A stretch of DNA of 55,680 nt from contig CAIOYD010000031.1 in assembly GCA_903862415.1 (NCBI GenBank), positions 1 through 55,680 of the forward strand, written 5' to 3'. A model generated the notes under the pieces. That model was not told the DNA's origin. It searched no databases and saw only the letters and a list, made by a program, of their open reading frames with translations. Source of the stretch: an uncultured Oxalobacteraceae bacterium. Its GTDB lineage: Bacteria > Pseudomonadota > Gammaproteobacteria > Burkholderiales > Burkholderiaceae_D. The stretch's first letter is position 1. Each line of letters begins with the position of its first letter. Position numbers and translations under genes: made by a program. Shown in pieces: positions 1 to 8,684 of the stretch.

Positions 1-99
1 GGTAAGTGTGCTGAAGAGAATCAAAGAATACGTTATCTGCAACATTCTTGGGAGCACTATTTCAGTCGTTTTGTTGTTTTAGAGTGGATTGCAAAATAG
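1..99 (+). CDS. C-terminal end of an unknown gene (partial)
   Basis: An open frame runs from the first base to a TAG at 97-99, giving 32 codons without a stop and with mixed charged and aromatic residues (it ends ...HYFSRFVVLEWIAK). This looks like the tail of a protein whose body lies left of the window. I do not recognise the family. The frame is short, so chance is possible. Confidence 0.4.
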   Translation, partial: GKCAEENQRIRYLQHSWEHYFSRFVVLEWIAK

Positions 100-129
100 T
101 AGGGTGTCACGCGTGGCGTAATACGCCAA
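99..129. repeat. Degenerate REP-like palindrome
   Basis: The stretch carries the TAGGGTG start and the GCGTAATACGCC core shared with the copies at 1958-2040, 3954-3984 and 11013-11046. It is the most diverged copy and its left arm is damaged. It lies between the upstream gene end and the umuD promoter. Confidence 0.45.
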
Positions 130-199
130 GCGGTGGAATCGCGTTTAGTGGTGTATGACGGAATACGAATTGCGGTTTACTTTAGATATAAACCGTATA

Positions 200-219
200 T
201 ACTGTATAAAAACACAGTA
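200..219 (+). promoter_or_regulatory. LexA-binding SOS box upstream of umuD
   Basis: The 20-mer TACTGTATAAAAACACAGTA contains the CTGT-N8-ACAG core (202-217) with the flanking TA on both sides, almost the E. coli LexA consensus. It ends 8 bases before the umuD ATG, so LexA bound here would cover the promoter. This is what is expected for an SOS-induced error-prone polymerase operon. Confidence 0.9.
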
Positions 220-227
220 TATTTCCC

Positions 228-653
228 ATGAACACGCCCACACTCCTTACTTTTAACGCCACTCCCTGCGTGCTGTTTCATGCGCCGGTGTATGCCGGTT
301 TTCCGTCGCCGGCGGCCGATTATGCTCAGGGTACGATTAATCTGAACGAACATCTGATCACCAATGAGCAGGCGTCGTTTTTATTTCGCGTGCGCGGTGC
401 GTCGATGACGGGCATCGGCATTTATGATGGTGATACCTTGATTGTCGATCGTTCAATTTCGCCGCAGCACAATCATATTGTGCTGGCCATTATTGATGAA
501 GAATTTACCGTCAAGCGTCTGTATCGGCGCGCGCAGGTGATCAGGCTGCTGGCCGAAAATCCCGGGTTTGCGCCGATTGAACTCAAGGATGGTCAAGAGT
601 TGCGCATCTGGGGAGTGGTGACGTTTAATCTGCACCGTCTTCTGGGAGTGTAG
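228..653 (+). CDS. umuD: UmuD-like S24 peptidase, DNA polymerase V accessory subunit
   Basis: A 141-residue member of the LexA/UmuD S24 family. The autocleavage bond is Ala23-Gly24 in VYAGFP, the nucleophile is Ser59 in RGASM and the general base is Lys96 in FTVKRL. The spacing is nearly identical to E. coli UmuD (cleavage 24/25, Ser60, Lys97). RecA filament-stimulated self-cleavage would give UmuD', which joins UmuC in translesion polymerase V. The gene follows a LexA box and ends 3 bases before umuC, so the two form one SOS operon. No strong Shine-Dalgarno precedes the ATG. Length is normal for UmuD and too short for LexA, and there is no DNA-binding domain. Confidence 0.95.
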   Translation: MNTPTLLTFNATPCVLFHAPVYAGFPSPAADYAQGTINLNEHLITNEQASFLFRVRGASMTGIGIYDGDTLIVDRSISPQHNHIVLAIIDEEFTVKRLYRRAQVIRLLAENPGFAPIELKDGQELRIWGVVTFNLHRLLGV

Positions 654-656
654 GGT

Positions 657-1931
657 ATGTCGGCACCACGCAGCATTGCTCTGGTTGACTGTAATAATTT
701 TTATGTCAGCTGCGAACGGGTGTTTCGTCCGGATCTGCAAACCACACCGCTCATTGTGTTGTCCAATAACGACGGTTGCGCGGTGTCGCGCAGCAATGAA
801 GCCAAGGCGCTTGGTGTGCGTATGGGCGTGCCGCTGTTTCAGATTCGCGATCTGGTGCAGCAGCACGGGATCGCGGTGTTTTCTTCCAACTATGTGCTGT
901 ATGCCGATCTGAGCAATCGTGTTATGTCGCTGTTGCAGCAGTATTCGCCGCAGCAGGAAGTCTACAGTATTGATGAAACCTTTCTTGAGATGACCGGTTT
1001 TACCGATCTGGATGCGCGTGCGCGCAGCATGCGTGAGCATGTGTTGCGTGATACCGGCATTCCCGTGTGTGTGGGTATAGGCAGCAGCAAAACGCTGGCC
1101 AAGCTGGCCAATTTTGTCGCCAAGCGTCATCCGCGTTCTCAGGGGGTGTTTAATTTCAACCGTTTATCAATAGCGCAAACTGATAATGTGCTGAGTCATT
1201 TGCCAGTGGAACAAGTCTGGGGCATAGGTCGCAGGTTGACGGCGGCACTTGAGGCGCTCGATATCCAGACGGTGGCGCAATTACGTGGCGCCGATATTGC
1301 CAGCATGCGTGCCCGTTTTGGTGTGGTGATGGAAAAGACCATACGTGAATTACGTGGTCAATCCTGCATTGCAGCGGAGGAGCCGCAGACAGCAAAAAAA
1401 CAGTTGATCAATAGCCGCTCCTTTGGTCAGCCGGTGACTGAGATCGCGGATTTGCAGGCGGCGCTGGCGCATTTCATTGGCAATGTGGCGCTTAAGTTGC
1501 GTGAACAGCATTCGGTCGCCGGTATGTTGCAGGTATTTTTGCATACCGATCATTTTCGTTCTGACCGGCCACAATATTTCCCTAGCATGGCGTTGCCTCT
1601 GATCACGCCAACGGCCAATACTATGCGTTTGCAGCAGGCGGCACTGGCGGGATTGCAGGCGATTTATCAGCCCGGATTTCACTATAAAAAGGCCGGCGTG
1701 ATTTTGACTGACATCAGTCCGGCGTCGGTCAGTCAGGGGGATTTTTTTGCCCGCGCGGATGAAAATATCGCATTGATGAAAACCATTGATGTGTTAAATA
1801 GCCGTTTTGGTAAGGGGACGGTGAAACTGAGTCAGGATGTCACGTGCGCATCACCATGGCAGATGCGGCAAAAAAACAAGTCACCCGAATACACCACCAA
1901 CTGGAATGAGTTGCCCCGGTGTAGTGCTTGA
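657..1931 (+). CDS. umuC: UmuC, Y-family DNA polymerase V catalytic subunit
   Basis: A 424-residue Y-family polymerase. The N-terminal metal site is Asp11 in [10 protein letters not shown] and the second catalytic pair is Asp106-Glu107 in [10 protein letters not shown], so the active site is complete. A helix-hairpin-helix region ([13 protein letters not shown]) and the little-finger/DUF4113 C-terminus follow. Length matches E. coli UmuC. It is co-transcribed with umuD from the LexA-controlled promoter and performs mutagenic bypass of DNA lesions. The 3' end including the stop codon forms part of a 31-base direct repeat (1926-1956). Confidence 0.96.
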   Translation: MSAPRSIALVDCNNFYVSCERVFRPDLQTTPLIVLSNNDGCAVSRSNEAKALGVRMGVPLFQIRDLVQQHGIAVFSSNYVLYADLSNRVMSLLQQYSPQQEVYSIDETFLEMTGFTDLDARARSMREHVLRDTGIPVCVGIGSSKTLAKLANFVAKRHPRSQGVFNFNRLSIAQTDNVLSHLPVEQVWGIGRRLTAALEALDIQTVAQLRGADIASMRARFGVVMEKTIRELRGQSCIAAEEPQTAKKQLINSRSFGQPVTEIADLQAALAHFIGNVALKLREQHSVAGMLQVFLHTDHFRSDRPQYFPSMALPLITPTANTMRLQQAALAGLQAIYQPGFHYKKAGVILTDISPASVSQGDFFARADENIALMKTIDVLNSRFGKGTVKLSQDVTCASPWQMRQKNKSPEYTTNWNELPRCSA

Positions 1932-2096
1932 TTTTCCTCCAAGCTTCGGACAGGTATGTAGGGTATATTAGCGCAGCGTAATACATCGCTGTCAGTTGCT
2001 CCACCATCTGGTGCATTACACCTGCGGCTAATACACCCTACATGATGTACTGTGTGGTTGATAGGGCTTGATTTTCCTCAATGCCTGGGACAGGTA
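1926..2096. repeat. Composite repeat: 31-bp direct repeats flanking two inverted REP-like palindromes
   Basis: Two near-identical 31-base copies, both starting GCTTGATTTTCCTC and ending GGACAGGTA, lie at 1926-1956 and 2066-2096. Between them are two REP-like elements in opposite orientation: GTAGGGTATATTAGCG... at 1958-1988 and ...GGCTAATACACCCTAC at 2009-2040. The first direct repeat includes the umuC stop codon. The pattern resembles a palindromic element inserted into, or duplicated with, a short host sequence. The element occupies most of the umuC to GspE-like gap, and the promoter for the next gene must lie in or after it. Confidence 0.7.
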
Positions 2097-2150
2097 ATTC
2101 AGTTACCGTGAGGTGCGAAAACTGACCAATCAACGGTTGAGAAAACCATC

Positions 2151-3911
2151 ATGGAAAATATTCATCCCAAAATGTCCTTGCCACACGATCAGGTGGCGAC
2201 TAGTGCCGCTGAGTTGAGCGTGTTGTTGCACGATAATTGGAACCGGCATGATTTGCTGGGACAAATTCTGTTAAAGAAAAATCTGATTTTGCCTGAATCA
2301 TTACGCTGGGCATTGCAGGAGCAGCAAAATTTTCCGCAAAAACGGCTGGGTGAAATTTTAATTGAACACGGGGTAGTAAAGTCGCCGGTAATCCAGAATG
2401 CATTGATTGAAAATGCGGCCATGCTGAGAGTTAAACTGGATGATTTTGATATCGATCTGGATGCCGTCAGACTGGTGCCGTTCGATATGGTGCAGAATAT
2501 GCAGGTCATGCCGCTGATGTTGCATGATAATTTTCTGGTGCTGGCCGCGTCTGAAACCCCTGACAGGGAAGCGCAGGATTTGTTGCGCTTTGCGGTCGAA
2601 CATCCGCTGTTGTTTGTCCTGGCCAGTCAGGAAGAAATTGGTGACGCTATCAACCGGCATTATCAGATTTTGAATAACGTCACCGAAATCGAAGTGCTGG
2701 AGCAATCCAGTGTGGCGCTGGCCGATGCGCAGCGGATCTGGAATAACGCCGATCAGCTGGCTAAAAAAGCACCGCTGGTGTTGCTGGTGGATTCGATTTT
2801 GCATGATGCCATTAATCAGCGTGCTTCCGATATCCATTTTCGTCCGAGTGAACATGAAGTCGAATTGCTGTACCGGATCGACGGCACGCTGGTCAGTATC
2901 CGAAAACTGAAACACGGACTGCTGCCGGCGGTGGTCAGCCGGATTAAAATTCTTTCCAATCTCAATATTGCCGAACACCGTTTACCACAGGATGGACGGA
3001 TTAAAATCAAGCAAGGTAGCCTTAATATCGATTTGCGCATCTCGATTATTCCGATGCAGTTTGGTGAGAGTGTTGTTATCCGGGTGCTCAATAAGAACGA
3101 TGGTTTGCGTTCGATTGCTCAGATTGGTTTCAGCAACAGTGATCAGGATCAGTTGCGCGATTTACTGGCGCGCAGCTATGGCATTGTGCTTGTCACCGGA
3201 CCAACTGGTTCAGGTAAATCCACCACGCTGTATGCAGCGCTGCAGGCGGTCAACAATGAAGGCGTGAATGTCGTCACGGTAGAGGATCCGATTGAATATG
3301 AACTGGCCAATACCCGCCAGATTCAGTTGATCCAGCAAATTAATTTTGGTTTTCCACAGGCACTGCGCCACATTTTACGTCATGATCCGGATGTCATTAT
3401 GATCGGCGAAATCCGGGATGAAGAAACCTGTAAAATTGCGATTGAAAGTGCGCTTACCGGCCATTTGGTATTGAGTACCCTGCATACTAATGATGCGCCG
3501 AGTGCGATTGTGCGCCTGATGGAAATCGGCATTGCGCCCTATATGATTCAGTCAGCCGTTATTGGTATTCTGGCGCAGCGTCTGGTGCGCTGCAATTGTC
3601 CGGATTGTCTGGCCGAAGAAGAAATTCCACATTTGATCCGGCAAAATCTGCACCTGCCTGCGGATGAAAAATTTTATCGTGGCACTGGTTGCAAGCACTG
3701 TCGTCATACCGGCTTTAAGGGGCGGATGGCGATTTATGAATTGCTGGTCATGAACGACACCATCCGCGCTCGGATTCAACCTGGTGTGGCCAGTGATGTA
3801 TTTCGTACCCTGGCCGTCAACAGTGGCATGATTACCATGCCGGTACATGGCGTCGAGCAGGCACGGTTAAAACGGATTTCGATTACTGAGGTTTACCGTT
3901 CGTGCATGTAA
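2151..3911 (+). CDS. GspE/PilB-family secretion or pilus ATPase (orphan)
   Basis: A 586-residue hexameric-type traffic ATPase. An N-terminal MshEN/GspE-N-like domain (about 35-175) precedes the catalytic core with Walker A GPTGSGKST at 350-358, the Asp box and Walker B HDPDVIMIGEIRDEE at about 411-424, and a His box (ALTGHLVLSTLHTNDA). A zinc-binding tetracysteine region follows (CNCPDC ... CKHC). All motifs are intact, so it should power assembly of a type II pseudopilus or type IV pilus from the cytoplasmic face. No gspF, pilC, pilD, secretin or pilin operon is adjacent. It sits alone between repeat elements, so whether it is PilB, GspE or an MshE-type relative cannot be decided here. Confidence 0.88.
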   Translation: MENIHPKMSLPHDQVATSAAELSVLLHDNWNRHDLLGQILLKKNLILPESLRWALQEQQNFPQKRLGEILIEHGVVKSPVIQNALIENAAMLRVKLDDFDIDLDAVRLVPFDMVQNMQVMPLMLHDNFLVLAASETPDREAQDLLRFAVEHPLLFVLASQEEIGDAINRHYQILNNVTEIEVLEQSSVALADAQRIWNNADQLAKKAPLVLLVDSILHDAINQRASDIHFRPSEHEVELLYRIDGTLVSIRKLKHGLLPAVVSRIKILSNLNIAEHRLPQDGRIKIKQGSLNIDLRISIIPMQFGESVVIRVLNKNDGLRSIAQIGFSNSDQDQLRDLLARSYGIVLVTGPTGSGKSTTLYAALQAVNNEGVNVVTVEDPIEYELANTRQIQLIQQINFGFPQALRHILRHDPDVIMIGEIRDEETCKIAIESALTGHLVLSTLHTNDAPSAIVRLMEIGIAPYMIQSAVIGILAQRLVRCNCPDCLAEEEIPHLIRQNLHLPADEKFYRGTGCKHCRHTGFKGRMAIYELLVMNDTIRARIQPGVASDVFRTLAVNSGMITMPVHGVEQARLKRISITEVYRSCM

Positions 3912-3931
3912 ATCAAGGGGTGGTTGTATGT

Positions 3932-3985
3932 TTGTAGGGTGAATTTCAGTTGTGGTGTATTACGCTGCGCTAATACACCCTACAG
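3932..3985. repeat. REP-like palindrome between convergent genes
   Basis: The core at 3954-3979 has 9-base arms GGTGTATTA / TAATACACC around an 8-base loop CGCTGCGC and is followed by CCTAC. An extra TTGTAGGGTG at 3932-3941 pairs with CACCCTACA at 3976-3984, giving an alternative longer hairpin. It lies between the convergent ends of the GspE-like gene and the NagB-II-like gene, where it could also stop transcription, although there is only a short T run (TTTTTT at 3987-3992 on the plus strand). Confidence 0.7.
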
Positions 3986-3991
3986 GTTTTT

Positions 3992-5014
3992 TCAGTGCGT
4001 TTTGGTGACTTTGCTCAAATGGCGTGGCTGATCCGGATTCATACCGCGCGCCAGTGACAGTTTTGCGGCCATGCAGTAAAACGCCTGAATCGCCACGATC
4101 GGATCGAGCTCTGCAATCGGTGCGGTCGGCAGCGTCAGATTGCGTTGGGCAACATCGGCAGGAGCGGCCAGCAATACCCGTGCGCCGCGATCGCGCATTT
4201 CCTCTGCCAGCGCAAGCAGACCGGCCTGTGCCGGACCGCGCGGTGCAAAAATGAGCAGCGGATAGCCTTCATCGATGAGCGCCATCGGACCATGTTTGAT
4301 TTCCGCACCGCTGAAAGCTTCGGCCTGAATAGCACAGGTTTCTTTGAATTTCAATGCAGCTTCGAGTGCTACGGTATAGCCGGAACCGCGACCGACGACC
4401 ATCATGTTGATCGCCGGCGTGAGTACCTCGATTGCTTCTGACCAGTCGATCTGGGTCGCTGCCTGCAGGGCTGCGGGCAGATCGTTGAGGGCAGCAATAA
4501 AATCAGCGTCATTTTGCCAGTGGCCAGCCAGCTGGGCGGAAGCCACCAGGCTGGTGATGAAACTTTTGGTTGCAGCCACACTCAGCTCGGCACCGGCATG
4601 CAGCGGCATACACCATTCGGCCTGTTGCGCCAGAGTGGAATTGACATCATTGACCAGCGCAACTGTGGTGGCACCACCGGAGCGGAAATAGCGCATTGGT
4701 TCGACCACGTCCGGACTTTGTCCGGATTGGGAAATCGCAATCGCCAGCGCTTTGCTGGCATTGAGCGGCGCATGTTGCAGCGTCAGCAGCGACATCGGCA
4801 GCGAGGTCACCAGACGACCAGTGCGCGACATGATCAGATACGCAGCATAGGCGGCGGCATGGTCCGAGCTGCCACGGGCGATGGTCAGTACCGACGCGGG
4901 TGGTTGCGCGCGCAGGCAGGCACCCAGGTCGGCAAAGCGTAGCCCTTGAGCGGCGAGTTGGGCGCTGACGGCGGCGGCTGACGAGCAGGCTTCCTGATGC
5001 ATTAATGAAGTCAC
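3992..5014 (-). CDS. NagB-II-like glucosamine-6-phosphate deaminase (double SIS domain)
   Basis: A 340-residue protein with two sugar isomerase domains (about 40-170 and 205-325), equivalent to the isomerase half of GlmS without the glutaminase half. Recognisable GlmS-type motifs are ARGSSDHAA, SQSGQSPD, AGAELSVAATKSF and AEAFSGAEIKHGPMALI. Stand-alone proteins of this kind act as type II glucosamine-6-phosphate deaminases, giving fructose-6-phosphate and ammonia. It is the last gene of the ABC/GH9 operon, 12 bases after the GH9 stop, which supports a catabolic role. The start is taken as GTG at 5012-5014 because AAGGA lies 6 bases upstream; an internal ATG four codons later is badly spaced. 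An AgaS-type deaminase/isomerase for another amino sugar is the main alternative. Confidence 0.85.
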   Translation of the reverse strand: MTSLMHQEACSSAAAVSAQLAAQGLRFADLGACLRAQPPASVLTIARGSSDHAAAYAAYLIMSRTGRLVTSLPMSLLTLQHAPLNASKALAIAISQSGQSPDVVEPMRYFRSGGATTVALVNDVNSTLAQQAEWCMPLHAGAELSVAATKSFITSLVASAQLAGHWQNDADFIAALNDLPAALQAATQIDWSEAIEVLTPAINMMVVGRGSGYTVALEAALKFKETCAIQAEAFSGAEIKHGPMALIDEGYPLLIFAPRGPAQAGLLALAEEMRDRGARVLLAAPADVAQRNLTLPTAPIAELDPIVAIQAFYCMAAKLSLARGMNPDQPRHLSKVTKTH

Positions 5015-5026
5015 GGTAATTCCTTT

Positions 5027-6706
5027 TTATTCCAGCGGTTGTTGTGCAAGTGCGTGGAATAACCAGGCACCGTGTGGTAGCCATTGCTCGCTCCAGCGCC
5101 ACGAATGAAATGACTCTGAATCCTGCGGGGCTTTAAAGTCGATATCCTGTTCATTGTCCAGGCCGGAAGTAATGCCATTGCAGACGCCGCCGGGGGCATT
5201 CCACATGCCGGTTTCATAGCGCGGATTATTGTGGCCATGGCCTTGCATCATGCAGGCGTCAAACGGGTTAAAACCAAAAATCCAGTTAAGCGCATTTTGG
5301 GCATAATTGTTGAGTGCCCCACAGAATCCCGGTTCATCCAAAAAATACTCCCGTATTCCCAGTGCAGCCGAAGCGAGTGAAGCCAGGCGGGCATTTTCCC
5401 CCTGCCACCAGTAACCGCTTTCATTGTCGTGCGGGATGAAGAACTGGCTGCGGCCAGTCTGGCCCGGCATTTGTACATACTGGCGCGGATAGGAAAACGG
5501 ATTGGCGCCACGGGTATGGTTGATTTCATGCTGCAAGGCGCGACGCAGACATTCGCGCACCAGCGGCACCAGCGGCGAATCTGGCAAAACATGCAGGTAA
5601 CGGGTCAGGGCGATGAGTGGCAGACCGGCTTCGGCGGCATGAAAATAACTGCGGGTTTTGGCATCGTTGGCCCAGAACCAGCCAGCTTCGGTTTGCCGGT
5701 TGATCAGGCGTGCAGCACGCAACTCGGCCGCCTGGATATATTCGACTTTGTTGGTGGCCGCAACTAATTCGGTCGCTGCCAGCAGGGCGCAATAATCATC
5801 GATGATGTTTTCTTCGCCATCATCCAGATAAGACAGATTGTGCTGCTCCAGATGGGCAAAAGCACGTTCGGCAGCAGCCAGATAAACGAGGCTGCCATAT
5901 TCACCGGCACGCGGTAAAGCGGAAGCACGTGCCAGAGCGGCAATCGCACTGCCCGCACCCTGACGGTAGCCTGCCTGATAGGTGGCGAACTTGTGGCCTT
6001 TCTGGGTGGTGTAGCTGCAGATTTCGCGCTGGCTGATATCTTTGCTCCAACGGTCAAACACCGTCATGTAAAAATAACCGTCAGCATCGAGCATGCGGAT
6101 TAAAAAATCAGCACCATGGGTGGCTTCATCGACGATGCGGTCATCGAGCCAGGTCGATTGCATGGGCATGCGTTCACGGCCATCAATCAGATTCCAGATC
6201 ACCTGAGGAATTTGCTGCGGATTCATGAAGTTGGTGTACGACATATGCGACAGGTATTTGGAGGCATCGCCGGAGGCATCAAACCAGCCGCCATGCACAT
6301 CGACGCGGTCCTGAGAGCCGAATTTCAGGCAGCTGCGGTCGCCCTGATCAAACATGCCAGTGCAGCGCTGTGATTTAAAATAATGCAGCAGATTCGAGAT
6401 CAGCTGTGGGCCATACACTACCGGTGCGATGCTGAAGGCCGGGGTTTGCAGGGTCGGAGTGCTGCCGTCGAGCTGTAAAAAATAACTGCCCGTGTCCGTC
6501 AGTTGGCTGAAGTCGGCTTCCCAGTATTGCCAGTCGCGCCATTGATTGATGCCGCCACAGGGCGTCAGCGTGCCGGCAAACACAGCCAGCCGGTTAGCAA
6601 CGTTGTAGAGTGTGAACCGGCTGGCTGTGAGTGCATCGCTGCATTGGATCAGGGCGACTTTGCGGGCTTTGTTTTGATAGCCCAGATGATTGTGCAGAAT
6701 TTTCAT
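5027..6706 (-). CDS. GH9 family glycosidase, probable cytoplasmic exo-beta-D-glucosaminidase
   Basis: A 559-residue protein with an N-terminal Ig-like domain (about 1-95) and a GH9 (alpha/alpha)6 catalytic domain. The paired aspartates are Asp143 and Asp147 in GGWFDASGDASKY; the likely acid is Glu540 in WRWSEQWLPHG. NESGYWWQGENARLASLA resembles the Vibrio/Photobacterium GH9 glucosaminidases rather than endoglucanases. There is no signal peptide, so it acts in the cytoplasm on imported oligomers. The ATG overlaps the stop of the ATPase gene by 4 bases (ATGA), so translation is coupled. With a deaminase downstream and a sugar kinase in the linked unit, hydrolysis of chitosan- or chitin-derived disaccharide is the best reading. 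A cellodextrinase role is less likely but not excluded. Confidence 0.85.
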   Translation of the reverse strand: MKILHNHLGYQNKARKVALIQCSDALTASRFTLYNVANRLAVFAGTLTPCGGINQWRDWQYWEADFSQLTDTGSYFLQLDGSTPTLQTPAFSIAPVVYGPQLISNLLHYFKSQRCTGMFDQGDRSCLKFGSQDRVDVHGGWFDASGDASKYLSHMSYTNFMNPQQIPQVIWNLIDGRERMPMQSTWLDDRIVDEATHGADFLIRMLDADGYFYMTVFDRWSKDISQREICSYTTQKGHKFATYQAGYRQGAGSAIAALARASALPRAGEYGSLVYLAAAERAFAHLEQHNLSYLDDGEENIIDDYCALLAATELVAATNKVEYIQAAELRAARLINRQTEAGWFWANDAKTRSYFHAAEAGLPLIALTRYLHVLPDSPLVPLVRECLRRALQHEINHTRGANPFSYPRQYVQMPGQTGRSQFFIPHDNESGYWWQGENARLASLASAALGIREYFLDEPGFCGALNNYAQNALNWIFGFNPFDACMMQGHGHNNPRYETGMWNAPGGVCNGITSGLDNEQDIDFKAPQDSESFHSWRWSEQWLPHGAWLFHALAQQPLE

Positions 6707-7812
6707 GCTGACTTAACTCGTGTAAAGGTGTTGCCGCGTTGATCAAATAGCAGGCATTGCGCCGCAGGCAGTGAAATATGAACGCTGTCACCATAATGCA
6801 ACTCGCTGCTGTGTCCTGGCAGCTTCAAACATAAATCGTCGGCCACGCCACTGAGTTTGATGTAGACCAGAATCTGGTCGCCCAGATGTTCAACCAGCGA
6901 AATCGTCGCTGGCAGCGCGTTGTTGGTATCGGCACTGCAGAGTTGCACATGTTCCGGACGTATACCCAGAGTGACTTTTTCACCCGGCACCGATTGCTGT
7001 GCATCGACAGCCGCGTACAGATGTGCGCCACTGGCAAGCATCATCATGGCGGCACCGCTGGCGTTGCTCATCAGGGTGCCTTCGAGCAGATTGATGCGCG
7101 GCGCCCCGAGAAATCCGGCCACAAACAGATTGCAGGGGTTGTCATACAGTTCCAGCGGCTTGCCGATTTGTTGGACTACACCGGCGTTGAACACCACAAT
7201 CCGGTCGGCCAGAGTCATGGCTTCAACCTGATCGTGGGTGACGTAAATCATGGTGGTGCCGAGTTCATGATGCAACCGGGAGAGTTCAATGCGCATATTT
7301 TGACGTAGCGAGGCATCCAGATTGGATAGCGGCTCATCAAACAGAAAAACTTTTGGCTGTCGCACAATGGCGCGGCCAATGGCAACCCGCTGGCGCTGCC
7401 CACCGGACAGGGCTTTGGGTTTGCGGTCCAGCAGATGGGTAATTTGCAGAATTTCTGCTGCCTTGTTCACCCGTTCTGTGATTTCGGTTTTGGGGGTGCT
7501 GGCCATCTTCAGCGCAAAGCCCATATTGTCGCGCACCGTCATGTGCGGATATAGTGCATACGACTGAAACACCATGGCCACGCCGCGTTCAGAGGCATGC
7601 AGATCGTTGGCCAGAACTTCGCCGATATGGATGTCACCTGCGGTAATGTCTTCCAGCCCGGCCACCATGCGCAGCAGGGTCGATTTTCCGCAGCCGGAAG
7701 GACCAACGAAGACCACAAATTCACCATCCTGAACCGTAAAATTAATGTCGCGCAGGACACTTTCATCCTTGGTATAACTTTTCGCAACATTGTTAAAGCT
7801 GACTGAAGCCAT
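6703..7812 (-). CDS. ABC transporter ATP-binding protein, MalK/UgpC/MsmX type
   Basis: 369 residues. Walker A is GPSGCGKST, the signature is LSGGQRQRVAIGRA, Walker B is VFLFDEPLSNLD, and the switch His lies in YVTHDQVEA. The C-terminal third is the TOBE/OB regulatory extension typical of carbohydrate importers of the CUT1 class. It is transcribed after the two permeases and before the GH9 gene and would energise import of the oligosaccharide captured by the binding protein. The start ATG has AGGA 9 bases upstream. All catalytic motifs are intact. Confidence 0.94.
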   Translation of the reverse strand: MASVSFNNVAKSYTKDESVLRDINFTVQDGEFVVFVGPSGCGKSTLLRMVAGLEDITAGDIHIGEVLANDLHASERGVAMVFQSYALYPHMTVRDNMGFALKMASTPKTEITERVNKAAEILQITHLLDRKPKALSGGQRQRVAIGRAIVRQPKVFLFDEPLSNLDASLRQNMRIELSRLHHELGTTMIYVTHDQVEAMTLADRIVVFNAGVVQQIGKPLELYDNPCNLFVAGFLGAPRINLLEGTLMSNASGAAMMMLASGAHLYAAVDAQQSVPGEKVTLGIRPEHVQLCSADTNNALPATISLVEHLGDQILVYIKLSGVADDLCLKLPGHSSELHYGDSVHISLPAAQCLLFDQRGNTFTRVKSA

Positions 7813-7838
7813 GAGCTGTATTCCTGAAAGTAAAGCGG

Positions 7839-8684
7839 TTAACCTTTAACCGCACCGGCCGCTAAGCCTTTGATAAAGAAGCGTTGACAGGCAAAAAATG
7901 CAATCAGCACCGGCAGGGTCGACACCGTGGCGGCGGCCATCATCAAATCGTAACGGTGCTGATACTGACCGATAAATAAACGGATGCCGACCGGAATCGT
8001 CTGCACGGACGAAGAGCTGGTGAGCGTCCAGGCAAAGAACAGTTCATCCCAGGCGAGCAGGAAAATAAACGTCGCCGTGGCGATAATGCCCGGTGCGCTG
8101 ATCGGCAGGACGATGCGTACAAAGGCACCAAAGCGTGAGCAGCCATCGATGATGGCGGCATCTTCTAGTTCACGTGGGATCGCAATGAAAAAGCCACGCA
8201 TGATCCAGATACTGGCGGGAGTAAATAAGGCGACATACAAAAAAATCAGACCGTGGTAAGTATCGAGCATAGGAATACCCCAGGATTGATCGATATTGCG
8301 ATACAACATATACAGTGGCAAAAAAAACAGCATGCCCGGAATGACCTGCGTGACGGTAATGCCGATGCTGACACTGTTGGAGCCACGAAAACGGAACCGG
8401 GCCAGAGCGTAGGCCGCGCAGCTGGCCGAGATAGTGGCCAGCACGGTAGTGATGCCGCAAATAATCAGACTGTTTTTAAAGAAATTGAAAAAGTCGACGT
8501 TGATCCACATGTCGCGATAATTTTCCCACTGCAGCGGCAAACCGGCATCGAGCTGGCTGCCGTCGGCAATGTCGCTGTAATTGCGCAGCGAGGACAGCAC
8601 CATCCAGAGGATGGGCAGCAGTGAAATAACCACGATCGCCCAGGTGAGCAGATTGAGCAGTTGGGTTTGAGTCTTATTCTTCAC
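7839..8684 (-). CDS. Carbohydrate ABC transporter permease, MalG type
   Basis: 281 residues with six predicted membrane segments and the EAA coupling loop near residues 180-200 (IPRELEDAAIIDGCSRFGAFVRIVLP), which docks on the ATPase. Family and gene order identify the second permease of a CUT1 importer. The GTG start (8682-8684) lies inside the 3' end of the preceding permease gene, an 11-base overlap, with GGAG 9 bases upstream. It ends 26 bases before the ATPase gene. Confidence 0.92.
   Translation of the reverse strand: MKNKTQTQLLNLLTWAIVVISLLPILWMVLSSLRNYSDIADGSQLDAGLPLQWENYRDMWINVDFFNFFKNSLIICGITTVLATISASCAAYALARFRFRGSNSVSIGITVTQVIPGMLFFLPLYMLYRNIDQSWGIPMLDTYHGLIFLYVALFTPASIWIMRGFFIAIPRELEDAAIIDGCSRFGAFVRIVLPISAPGIIATATFIFLLAWDELFFAWTLTSSSSVQTIPVGIRLFIGQYQHRYDLMMAAATVSTLPVLIAFFACQRFFIKGLAAGAVKG

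Noticed and set aside
453-1130. Long minus-strand frame opposite umuD/umuC (225 codons)
   Set aside because: It is the antisense shadow of two well-supported genes, spans their junction, and its protein shows the His/Gln/Arg bias of such shadows.
2358-2978. 206-codon minus-strand frame opposite the GspE-like gene
   Set aside because: Antisense shadow with no family features. The plus-strand ATPase motifs are unmistakable.
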